A stretch of DNA of 7,653 nt from Actinomycetota bacterium (lineage in GTDB: Bacteria > Actinomycetota > Acidimicrobiia > Spongiisociales > ZC4RG35): positions 1-7,653 of the forward strand of contig JAPUJM010000165.1 of assembly GCA_027296205.1 (NCBI GenBank), read 5' to 3'. A program made the translations under genes and the position numbers. Below, piece after piece: positions 1-5,723 of the stretch; the stretch's first letter is position 1; each line of letters begins with the position of its first letter. The notes under the pieces were generated by a model. That model did not search any database and was not told the origin of the DNA. It saw only the letters and a list, made by a program, of their open reading frames with translations.

Positions 1-56
1 AGGGTCATAGATCTCAGAAACCACGAACCGAGAGGATAAAGGGCAGAATCGCCTCT

Positions 57-1256
57 GTGATCGAATGGCTGAGTCGCGTTGACCCGGAGAGACCGTTTCT
101 GAGGACGGTCGAGAGGGTCTGGACCTACGGAGAGACGTACGACGAGGTCCGGAGTCGGGTCACCAGTGAAGTCACCAGACTACGTCCCGTCCTCGACGCC
201 GATTCGGTGTTTGCCTGTCTCGCCGGCATTGGTGGTGGTGGTGGGACAGTTCTTGTCGGTCCGGGCTTGGACGCGCCGGCGGAATCCGATCTCGCCGGAG
301 CATCGCTGGTCGTGTACACCTCCGGCACCACGGGTGCGCCAAAAGGTGTGCGGCTCACCGCCGACAATCTGGAGGCGGCGTCGGTCGCCTCGATTGGTCA
401 CCTCGGCCACGATGAGAGCGACACCTGGCTCCTCGCAATGCCCCTCAACCACGTCGGCGGGCTGTCGATTCTCGTCCGGTCGGCGTTTGCCGGCGGCTCG
501 GTGCGTCTCCTCCCCGGATTCGACCCGGAGAGCTTCGCAGCCGCCATGAGGGAAGACGTGACAATGGTCTCTGTCGTTCCCACAATGCTGCAACGGATCC
601 TCGATAGCCACCCCGGGCCATACCAGGGGCTCAGGTCGGTTCTCCTCGGTGGTGGCCCAATACCCGCAGGGTTGCTGGAACGGGCAGGTCGGGCGACTTT
701 GCCGACGCTTCCCACCTACGGGATGACCGAGACCTTCGGCCAGGTGGCAACACTCGAGCCGGGATCACCCCCTGCTCGTCGGGCTCATCCACTTCCCGGG
801 ATTCAGCTCCGCATCGGTTCGGACCGCCTGATCGCCGTCAGGGGACGTCAGGTATCTCCCGGTTATCTCGGCGAGTCGGATCGCACCGACCCCTGGTTCG
901 TTACTGGTGATCTGGGAGAGCTCGACTCAGATGGAGCGCTGCGAGTTCTGGGCAGAGCCGACACTGTCATTGTCACCGGCGGTGAGAACGTAGACCCCGC
1001 CCGGGTGGAGGCCGGCTTGAGGGAGCACACCGCAATCGACGATGTCCTGGTTGTCGGTTTGCCCGACGAGCACTGGGGCTCTGTCGTTGCCTGCCTCTAC
1101 GTTGGTGAGGTTTCCCCTGGTGAAGCCGGGTTGTGGCTCGGACAGAGGCTGCCCGTGTTCATGGTGCCAAAGCGGTGGCTCCCGGTGGACCGCATTCCAA
1201 CAACCGCTCTGGGCAAACCGGACCGGTCAGCCGCCCGGGGCCTCCTGCAGGCTTAG
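57..1256 (+). CDS. menE: Acyl-CoA synthetase of the ANL family, probable o-succinylbenzoate-CoA ligase (MenE-like)
   Basis: Adenylate-forming enzyme, predicted to activate o-succinylbenzoate with ATP and load it on CoA in menaquinone synthesis (cytoplasmic). All core ANL motifs are visible: the P-loop YTSGTTGAPKG at residues 87-97, the MenE-like MPLNHVGG at 128-135, TYGMTET at 220-226, TGDLG at 283-287, the hinge GRADTVIVTGGENV at 299-312 and the catalytic lysine K387 in TALGKPDR. The N-terminal part before the P-loop is only about 86 residues and holds a run of five glycines (59-63), so the protein (399 aa) is shorter than many ANL enzymes, but short MenE forms are known in actinobacteria. 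The start is GTG; AGAGGATAAAGGG lies 14 nt or more upstream. The frame stays open to the left window edge without another ATG or GTG. The 3' end overlaps the convergent transporter gene by 30 bp. Family assignment is firm; the substrate is inferred from the motif and size, and no other men gene is visible. Confidence 0.85.
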   Translation: MIEWLSRVDPERPFLRTVERVWTYGETYDEVRSRVTSEVTRLRPVLDADSVFACLAGIGGGGGTVLVGPGLDAPAESDLAGASLVVYTSGTTGAPKGVRLTADNLEAASVASIGHLGHDESDTWLLAMPLNHVGGLSILVRSAFAGGSVRLLPGFDPESFAAAMREDVTMVSVVPTMLQRILDSHPGPYQGLRSVLLGGGPIPAGLLERAGRATLPTLPTYGMTETFGQVATLEPGSPPARRAHPLPGIQLRIGSDRLIAVRGRQVSPGYLGESDRTDPWFVTGDLGELDSDGALRVLGRADTVIVTGGENVDPARVEAGLREHTAIDDVLVVGLPDEHWGSVVACLYVGEVSPGEAGLWLGQRLPVFMVPKRWLPVDRIPTTALGKPDRSAARGLLQA

Positions 1257-2771
1257 TCCGCTTCTCTCCTTCGAGAGCCCCCAGGCGCCGATGATCACAG
1301 CCACCACCATGATCCCTGCAGCAATCAGATAGGTGGTCTGGAGACCGGCCACTTGAGCCGCCGGGTCGGCCATTGACGCACCTCCGTCGGGCAGTGAGCC
1401 TCCGGCGGCTGCTGCCACGCTTGCTGCCCAGACCGATCCGAGCACTGCGATGCCGGCGATCTGGCCCAGGAGACGGGTGAGAGTCAGGATGCCACCGCCA
1501 ACACCCATGTACTCGGGGGGGACGGAGCCCATGATCGCGCTGTTGTTCGGAGACTGGAAGACCGCGATTCCGATGCCAACGGGGATGACCAGGACCAGAT
1601 AGTGGGGGATGGTGGTGTCAATTGCGAAGGTCTGGAATCCGAGGAAAGTCACAGCCAATATCACCAGACCTGCGAGCGTGAGAGGACGGATTCCTATTCG
1701 GTCTGAAAGCGCTCCCGACCACGGGGATATCACGCCAACCATCAACGGGGCCGCTCCGAGGAGCAAGCCGACTGTTCCGATGTCGAATCCGAGCACCCCC
1801 TCCAAATAGAAAGGGAACAAGAAAAACGTTGCTGATAGACACGCAAAAACGAGGAATCCGGTGATGACGCTCACGCTGAGCATCGGATTGCGGAATAGGC
1901 GAAGCTCCACCATCGGCGAATCGACTCTCAGTTCGACGATCAGAAAGCCGACCCCGGCCACTGCCGACAGGCCAAATGCGCCAAGTATCAGAGGAGAGGC
2001 GAATCCCCTCGTCTGACCCAGGGTGAGGGCCAGCGATACGGAGAACAGGGAGGCGCTGAGTAGGAATGCGCCGAGAAAATCGAATCGCTGGCCCGGGACA
2101 GGCGGTGTTCTTGGCACGAAGCGAATCGCCAGGATCGTTCCGACGATGCCGACTGGCAGGTTCACGAAGAATATCGCCCGCCAACTGAACGCCGAGATCA
2201 GCAAGCCACCCACCACTGGCCCCGTGATTATCCCCAACGAGACTGCCGTACCGATCCATCCCAGCGCTTTGCCGCGCTCCGCCGATGGGAAGGCCTCCAC
2301 GAGGATCGCCGCCCCAAGCGCCAGGATCATCACAGCACCAAAAGCCTGGAACACCCGGAAGCCGATCAGCCAACTCACGTCGGGAGCAAGTCCGCACAGG
2401 ACCGAAGCAATAGTGAACATCGAGAACCCGGCCGTGTACAGCTTCTTCTTCCCGATGACATCTCCCAGGCGTCCCATCCCGAGGGTGAGCGTGGCGATTG
2501 TCAGGAGGTATCCGAGGGCCACCCACTGGATGGTGTTGAAAGTGGTTTCGAGCTCGTCGACCAGGGTCGGGAAGGCGACGTTGACGATTGATGCGTCGAT
2601 GGTCGCCAGGAGAACACCCACCGAGACGGTGGCCATGACATACCACTTGGCGCTGTAGTCGACACCGGGAGGAGGGTTGACAGCCGTGGAACTCAAGCGG
2701 CGAGCGTACCCGGCGACCCCCCGCCATCGCGACCGGCGAACTCGAGGCGGTTTGACCCGTATCCGGGCCAT
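1227..2771 (-). CDS. MFS multidrug efflux transporter, DHA2 (EmrB/QacA-like, 14 TM segments)
   Basis: Inner-membrane drug:proton antiporter of the major facilitator superfamily, 514 aa, the usual length for 14-helix DHA2 proteins. Seen in the sequence: the TM1 motif LLATIDASIVNVAFPTL (54-70), the cytoplasmic loop motif A GRLGDVIGKKK (100-110), the antiporter motif C GTAVSLGIITGPVVGGLL (174-191) and a motif-A echo LSDRIGIRP (355-363) in the second half. About 45 Arg-rich residues precede TM1. The ATG at 2771 has only a weak AGG 5 nt upstream. A TTG at residue 26 or the ATG at residue 46 are alternative starts, but neither has a better ribosome binding site. It is the last gene of a likely operon behind the O-methyltransferase (34-nt gap). 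An 11-bp palindrome sits just before the start. No terminator is seen: the 3' end runs 30 bp into menE on the other strand. The substrate cannot be told. Confidence 0.93.
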   Translation of the reverse strand: MARIRVKPPRVRRSRWRGVAGYARRLSSTAVNPPPGVDYSAKWYVMATVSVGVLLATIDASIVNVAFPTLVDELETTFNTIQWVALGYLLTIATLTLGMGRLGDVIGKKKLYTAGFSMFTIASVLCGLAPDVSWLIGFRVFQAFGAVMILALGAAILVEAFPSAERGKALGWIGTAVSLGIITGPVVGGLLISAFSWRAIFFVNLPVGIVGTILAIRFVPRTPPVPGQRFDFLGAFLLSASLFSVSLALTLGQTRGFASPLILGAFGLSAVAGVGFLIVELRVDSPMVELRLFRNPMLSVSVITGFLVFACLSATFFLFPFYLEGVLGFDIGTVGLLLGAAPLMVGVISPWSGALSDRIGIRPLTLAGLVILAVTFLGFQTFAIDTTIPHYLVLVIPVGIGIAVFQSPNNSAIMGSVPPEYMGVGGGILTLTRLLGQIAGIAVLGSVWAASVAAAAGGSLPDGGASMADPAAQVAGLQTTYLIAAGIMVVAVIIGAWGLSKERSGLSLQEAPGG

Positions 2772-2773
2772 AC

Positions 2774-2784
2774 AACCTGAGGTT
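2774..2784. promoter_or_regulatory. Perfect 11-bp palindrome just upstream of the transporter start
   Basis: AACCT-G-AGGTT reads the same on both strands. It lies 2 nt from the antiporter ATG, in the 34-nt gap after the O-methyltransferase gene, and it includes the only AGG that could serve as a ribosome binding site. It could be an operator for an efflux regulator or a small hairpin hiding the ribosome binding site, though a 1-nt loop cannot fold fully. Short palindromes also arise by chance. Confidence 0.25.
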
Positions 2785-2805
2785 CGCAGTTGGAGGCGGT
2801 GATCC

Positions 2806-3453
2806 TCATCTGATGCGTCTCGCTATCAGGATTCCTTCCCGCATCGGGGTCACCGTCGCCTCGAAGTCAGGGTCGGCGCCCACCAGACGATTGAACTCGT
2901 CGGTTCCGTAGCCCTCGTCGATCCAGCCCTGGCCGGTGCCGTAGACATTGTCGGCAACCAACAGACCACCGACAGCAAGCATTGGCTTGACGGCGGCGAA
3001 GTAGTCGACGTACTCGCTTTTCACGGCGTCGATGAAGACGAAGTCCACCGATTCCGGGCCGAGTCGATCACCCATCTCCGGCAACACCTCGAGCGCTGCC
3101 CCGCGGACGACTTCGACCTTGTCACCCAGGCCGGCGTCAGCGAACTCAGACTCGGCGAAGTCGGCATGGCGGTCTTCGTATTCGATGGTGAGGAGTTTCC
3201 CGTCGGTGGCGAGTCCCCGGGCGATCCAGATACCGGAGTACCCGGCGAGCGTGCCGAGTTCCAGGGCCAGCCGACCCGGAGTCAGAGAAACCAGGATCTT
3301 GAGGAGTCGTCCGACATCGGCAGAGACGGCGATTCGAGGTAGTCCGGCGGCGACGGCACGGTCCATCAAACCCTCCATCTGCTCGTCTTCGGTCCCGAAG
3401 ACCTCCCGGGCATAGCGGCCGAGGAATGCCCAGCGTTCCGGTGTCATCTCCAT
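2806..3453 (-). CDS. SAM-dependent O-methyltransferase (Methyltransf_3 / COMT-like)
   Basis: Class I methyltransferase of the cation-dependent O-methyltransferase family, cytoplasmic, 215 aa from the chosen start, a normal length. Visible are the SAM-binding motif I LELGTLAGYSGIW (about 64-76), the acidic residue ending strand 2 in LLTIEYE (about 88-94), FIDAVKSEYVDYF starting at 140 with metal-ligand candidate D142, and VADNV with D168 and N169, the usual metal-binding pair. The family often reads DADK where this one reads DAVK. A TTG at 3468 would add five residues, but the bases after it form AGGAG, which sits 7 nt before the ATG at 3453. That ATG is therefore preferred. It lies 17 nt after arfB and 34 nt before the transporter. 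The substrate is unknown: catechol-like metabolites, or a tRNA uridine as in YrrM/TrmR relatives, would both fit the family. Confidence 0.92.
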   Translation of the reverse strand: MEMTPERWAFLGRYAREVFGTEDEQMEGLMDRAVAAGLPRIAVSADVGRLLKILVSLTPGRLALELGTLAGYSGIWIARGLATDGKLLTIEYEDRHADFAESEFADAGLGDKVEVVRGAALEVLPEMGDRLGPESVDFVFIDAVKSEYVDYFAAVKPMLAVGGLLVADNVYGTGQGWIDEGYGTDEFNRLVGADPDFEATVTPMREGILIARRIR

Positions 3454-3470
3454 GGGCGGACTCCTCAACC

Positions 3471-3875
3471 TCAGTCGTCGATGCCTGGCCGACGGCGCTG
3501 TTTCTTGACCTCGGACCGCGCCTTCTTCTCGATCAGACGTCGGTCGGCAGAAGCTCGTGTTGGTCGGGTCTTCTTCCTCTGTTCGGGATCGACGAGCGCC
3601 TCTTCGATCCGCTCCGCAAGTCGCCGACGGGCCATTTCTCGATTCTGATGCTGAGAACGTGACTCGCCGGCGGACACTTCGACGATGTTGCCGAGACGCG
3701 ATGCCAGCTTTTCTCTCGCCTCGACCGGTAGGGACGACTCTTTTACCTGAAACCGGAGACGGACCGCTGTTTCGCTTCTGTTGGCGTGCTGGCCTCCGGG
3801 ACCACCCGAAGTCTCAAAACGCTCTTCCAACTCGGTGGCCGGGATGGTCAGACTCCCGACGACTAGATCTTCCAT
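3471..3875 (-). CDS. arfB: ArfB (YaeJ)-type peptidyl-tRNA hydrolase, ribosome rescue factor
   Basis: Codon-independent release factor homologue that enters ribosomes stalled on mRNAs lacking a stop codon and hydrolyses the peptidyl-tRNA. The 134-aa product has the catalytic loop SGGPGGQHANRS with GGQ at residues 27-29, followed by SETAVRLRFQ as in ArfB. It ends in a basic tail of about 35 residues (RPTRASADRRL, then Lys/Arg-rich), which in ArfB inserts into the empty mRNA channel. Full release factors have extra domains for stop-codon reading; those are absent. The ATG at 3875 has AGGAG 8 nt upstream. The frame stays open to 4187, but that extension has no family similarity and runs over the opposite gene, so it was dropped. 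It is the first gene of a minus-strand cluster with the methyltransferase and transporter, and is divergent from the DUF6941-like gene. Confidence 0.94.
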   Translation of the reverse strand: MEDLVVGSLTIPATELEERFETSGGPGGQHANRSETAVRLRFQVKESSLPVEAREKLASRLGNIVEVSAGESRSQHQNREMARRRLAERIEEALVDPEQRKKTRPTRASADRRLIEKKARSEVKKQRRRPGIDD

Positions 3876-3950
3876 GAGATCAACTCCTGAGCGAGCACGA
3901 TATCGGAGTTCGAGGTTCTCCGGTGAATTGGCCAGCGTTAGGCTCGGTAT
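3876..3950. promoter_or_regulatory. 75-bp divergent promoter region between arfB and the DUF6941-like gene
   Basis: The short gap must hold start signals for both directions. Leftwards (arfB), TATCGT at 3902-3897 could be a -10 box, with AGGAG 8 nt before the ATG; no good -35 is seen. Rightwards, TAGGCT at 3939-3944 lies 6 nt before the GTG at 3951, which would put the transcription start on the start codon (leaderless). Assigned by eye from the TANNNT pattern only. Confidence 0.4.
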
Positions 3951-4415
3951 GTGGATTCCCCTCCCGACTTGTTGGCTCCCGGCATCGACGTGGCGCTTCT
4001 CGCAGACGCGGTACAGGCGGTGCGTGGCAAGCTGTTCATCCTGGGCGGGGGATGGGACACCCTTTGGGTGCAGAGATTTCCCGCCAGACATCCCAGCCTG
4101 GCCATTGGGCTGCGACTTCGGGTTCCGGTTTCCTGGGCGAGCGACAGTCTCCAACTCTCGGTCGAGTTGCAAGACGCCGACGGTCACTCGCTGTTACCGC
4201 ACCCACTCTCGCACAACATCGCGATTCCACCGGGCACACAACATCCGCCCAATGCCTCCGACTTCGGTCTGATCCGTTCCTTCACGTTCAACAATCTGAT
4301 GTTCGAGAGTGAGGGCTCCTATTCGTTCGTGATCTCCGTGGATGACGAACCGGTTTCCCGGCTTCGGTTCAGTGTGCGAGCCCGTGTCCCCAGAGCCAAG
4401 CCTGAATCGGATTAG
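3951..4415 (+). CDS. Hypothetical protein resembling DUF6941 family
   Basis: 154-aa soluble protein with no signal peptide or membrane segment. It resembles, from memory, the DUF6941 family: ADAVQAVRGKLFILGGGWD at residues 18-36 is the hallmark block, followed by alternating beta-strand-like segments (LAIGLRLRVPV, LQLSVELQDADG) and a C-terminal block ending in GSYSFVISVDDEPVSRLRFSV (about 122-142). These suggest a compact beta-sandwich. No catalytic residues are evident and the function of the family is not known to me. The start is GTG at 3951 without a Shine-Dalgarno sequence; TAGGCT 6 nt upstream suggests a leaderless mRNA. A second GTG at 3990, close to where the conserved block begins, is the alternative and also lacks a ribosome binding site. 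It is divergent from arfB by 75 bp and followed by a GC-rich hairpin. The gene is firm; the family call is moderate. Confidence 0.8.
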   Translation: MDSPPDLLAPGIDVALLADAVQAVRGKLFILGGGWDTLWVQRFPARHPSLAIGLRLRVPVSWASDSLQLSVELQDADGHSLLPHPLSHNIAIPPGTQHPPNASDFGLIRSFTFNNLMFESEGSYSFVISVDDEPVSRLRFSVRARVPRAKPESD

Positions 4416-4428
4416 CCCCCTCTGGGGG
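4416..4428 (+). terminator. GC-rich hairpin abutting the DUF6941-like stop codon
   Basis: CCCCC-TCT-GGGGG begins on the base after the TAG stop. The stem has five G:C pairs with a 3-nt loop. No T-run follows, so it may slow RNA polymerase or protect the 3' end rather than act as a classical intrinsic terminator. Confidence 0.35.
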
Positions 4429-4439
4429 TGACCCGGTGT

Positions 4440-4467
4440 TTGCATAGGGCAGCCATCCCCATAGCGT
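4440..4467 (+). promoter_or_regulatory. Candidate promoter for the M23 peptidase gene
   Basis: TTGCAT (4440-4445) and TAGCGT (4462-4467) are separated by 16 nt and loosely match -35 and -10 boxes of a housekeeping sigma factor. The start would be near 4474, leaving a leader of about 54 nt that contains the heptamer repeat, an inverted repeat and the ribosome binding site. Pattern by eye only. Confidence 0.3.
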
Positions 4468-4475
4468 TGGACCCT

Positions 4476-4506
4476 CATTCGGGACACATTCGGTCCCAGT
4501 CTTTTT
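4476..4506 (+). repeat. Tandem CATTCGG heptamer with overlapping inverted repeat and T-run
   Basis: CATTCGG occurs at 4476-4482 and 4487-4493, exactly 11 bp apart (one helical turn), a layout used by some response-regulator operators. The same bases hold the inverted repeat GGGAC-N7-GTCCC (4481-4497), followed 4 nt later by TTTTT (4502-4506), which resembles a weak intrinsic terminator. A competing pairing GGACC (4469-4473) with GGTCC (4492-4496) is also possible. It may end the upstream transcript, bind a regulator, or act in the leader of the peptidase gene. Confidence 0.3.
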
Positions 4507-4527
4507 CCAGGATCCCACGGAGGCTCC

Positions 4528-5166
4528 ATGCTGTTCAAGATCACCAAGCATTTCGGCGCGTTGGTCGTGGCCCTCGCCGTTGGCTTCACGTTGGTCTTCC
4601 CGGCGCTGCCGGCGCAGGCCCACAGCGATGTCAGCCCGCCGTTCGAGATTCGGTTTCCCCAGGAGACGGACAAGACGAGCTTCTTCAACGATTGGGGGTC
4701 ACGCCGGTCTGGCGGCCGGAGGCACTCGGGAACGGATCTCATGACGGACACGAAGATGACCGAGGTGTATGCCATTGCAGACGGTGTCGTGGTCAAGGTG
4801 AACGACAGCCCTAGCGCCGGCCGTTATCTGATCATCGAGCACGCCGGAGGGTGGGAGAGCTATTACCTCCATCTCAACAATGACGGCTTCGACGACGACA
4901 GCGGCGACGGCCCGTGGAAGCTGACCTTGGCACCGGGCGTCGAGGAAGGGGCTTCGGTCGAGGCCGGCCAGCTAGTCGCTTGGGCCGGTGACTCGGGCAA
5001 CGCGGAAGGCAACTCACCCCACACCCACTTCGAACTTCACTTTCGGGGACGACCGCTGAACCCCTACCCGTATCTCGAAACCGCGTTCGAGCGGGACCGT
5101 GCGGACCTTCTACGGAAGACGCAAGCCCTGCACCATCGAGTCAACGGTTCCGCTCAGATCTCCTGA
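4528..5166 (+). CDS. Secreted M23 family metallopeptidase (LytM-like)
   Basis: Zinc endopeptidase predicted to cut peptidoglycan cross-links outside the cytoplasmic membrane. The 212-aa product starts with a Sec signal peptide (basic MLFKITKHF, hydrophobic core about 11-26, likely cleavage after AQA at 29-31). The peptidase domain has the LytM ligands: HSGTD with H66 and D70, YYLHLN with H115, and HTHFELH with H165 and H167; H66, D70 and H167 should bind zinc. ADGVVVKVND and GWESYYLHL are typical strands of the fold. Between H115 and the HxH motif lies an Asp-rich stretch (about 117-130) longer than in classical LytM. No SH3 or LysM anchor is present. The ATG has GGAGG 4 nt upstream. The 3' end overlaps the convergent Rossmann gene by 13 bp. 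All active-site residues are present, so it is likely an active enzyme rather than an EnvC-like activator. Confidence 0.92.
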   Translation: MLFKITKHFGALVVALAVGFTLVFPALPAQAHSDVSPPFEIRFPQETDKTSFFNDWGSRRSGGRRHSGTDLMTDTKMTEVYAIADGVVVKVNDSPSAGRYLIIEHAGGWESYYLHLNNDGFDDDSGDGPWKLTLAPGVEEGASVEAGQLVAWAGDSGNAEGNSPHTHFELHFRGRPLNPYPYLETAFERDRADLLRKTQALHHRVNGSAQIS

Positions 5167-5591
5167 GCGTCGTCCAACGCAACGACCTTCTCAACAAGTT
5201 GGGGATCGTCGGGATCCACCCTGGCGACCTCCCCGATCGGGGTTGGCGGGTGATCAGCCTGCGAGACCCAAATGACCCGGGTCACCTCCGAGTTGACCAC
5301 GGCTCTTGCCCAACCGCCCAGAACCTCGTCGACGGTTCCGGCGAAGGAGCGTTCCCTGTCATCCATTGCTGCCTCCGCGATGAGTATCGCCGAGAAACAT
5401 CGGGTCGACGCGGTCTCGACATGACTCTCATCGGAGACATCTCCCAGGGCCACCTTGAAGCCGCTCTGCTTCAGTTGCGCACCAACGCGTTCGTCGGACA
5501 CGAACGCCCTGACCTCTCGTTCCGGTTTCTGCAGGCCCTCGAGAATGGCCTGGCCAGCGGAAGTATCTGCTCCTACAACTATGACTGGCAC
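5154..5591 (-). CDS. Single-domain NAD(P)-binding Rossmann protein (NmrA/SDR-like)
   Basis: 145-aa cytoplasmic protein. It begins directly with a beta-strand and glycine motif, PVIVVGADTSAG (2-13; G7 and G13), then a strand with charged end REVRAFVSDE (25-34), FKVALGDVSD (45-54) in the place of the NmrA-type GD motif, and strands FSAILIAEA (66-74) and VTRVIWVSQ (103-111). This is the first half of an atypical short-chain dehydrogenase; the YxxxK active site and substrate-binding half are missing, so catalysis is doubtful. It may bind a nucleotide as a sensor or partner. The start is GTG at 5591 with no good Shine-Dalgarno sequence; TAGGTT lies 7 nt upstream, fitting a leaderless mRNA. It is divergent from sufB (132 bp) and convergent with the M23 gene (13-bp overlap). 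The gene is likely real; the function is unknown. Confidence 0.8.
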   Translation of the reverse strand: MPVIVVGADTSAGQAILEGLQKPEREVRAFVSDERVGAQLKQSGFKVALGDVSDESHVETASTRCFSAILIAEAAMDDRERSFAGTVDEVLGGWARAVVNSEVTRVIWVSQADHPPTPIGEVARVDPDDPQLVEKVVALDDAQEI

Positions 5592-5723
5592 AGCACGAAA
5601 CCTACAGGACGCGGAGAGTTTCCCCCATCGGAACCGATCGGGTACAATCCCACTACCGGGATAGTGTTAATTCATGAACCGGTCGGTTTTTGAAGCCGAG
5701 TGCAACTCTTGAGGTGAGTCTCC
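5592..5723. promoter_or_regulatory. Divergent regulatory region between the Rossmann gene and sufB
   Basis: The region holds several elements. Leftwards, TAGGTT (5604-5599) suits a -10 for a leaderless Rossmann-gene mRNA. Rightwards there are two candidate -10 boxes, TACAAT (5643-5648) and TAGTGT (5662-5667); neither has a strong -35. Two palindromes lie around them: ATCGG-AA-CCGAT (5627-5638) and CACTA-N6-TAGTG (5651-5666). The second overlaps the TAGTGT box and the expected start from TACAAT, a position suited to a repressor. GAGGTGA (5711-5717), 6 nt before the ATG, is the sufB ribosome binding site. Confidence 0.5.
5674..5712 (+). CDS. Possible 12-codon leader ORF upstream of sufB
   Basis: ATG at 5674 opens a short frame encoding MNRSVFEAECNS and ending at TGA 5710-5712, whose last two bases are the first two of the sufB ribosome binding site GAGGTGA. 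TAGTGT (5662-5667) lies 6 nt before the ATG, the spacing of a leaderless start. It is out of frame with sufB. If translated, terminating ribosomes would sit on the sufB start region and couple the two. The single Cys codon near the end is suggestive for an Fe-S gene but is weak evidence. A frame of this size can occur by chance. Confidence 0.25.
   Translation: MNRSVFEAECNS

Noticed and set aside
1..39. Twelve codons ending in TAA (RVIDLRNHEPRG) as the tail of an upstream gene
   Set aside because: It could be the end of a preceding gene in the menE operon, but 12 codons are too few to support a call.
230..245. GGT repeat tract as a sign of phase variation
   Set aside because: The unit is three bases, so length changes keep the reading frame and would not switch the gene off.
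1264..1277. CTCTC-CTTC-GAGAG hairpin just after the menE stop as a terminator
   Set aside because: Short stem, no T-run on either strand, and it lies within the coding end of the transporter.
2023..2658. 211-codon plus-strand frame opposite the transporter
   Set aside because: Shadow of the transporter gene; low-complexity Arg/Pro/Thr composition and no recognisable motif.
1618..2775. 385-codon frame overlapping the transporter in another frame on the same strand
   Set aside because: Composition is rich in Arg, Pro, Gly and Ser with no domain, while the overlapping frame is a textbook 14-helix transporter.
3876..4187. N-terminal extension of the arfB frame by 104 codons
   Set aside because: It is not ArfB-like, runs across the divergent DUF6941-like gene, and the inner ATG at 3875 has AGGAG at a good distance.
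5676..5691. AACC-GGTC-GGTT plus T-run as a terminator before sufB
   Set aside because: Only four base pairs, and there is no rightward gene whose transcript should end there; it lies in the likely sufB leader.
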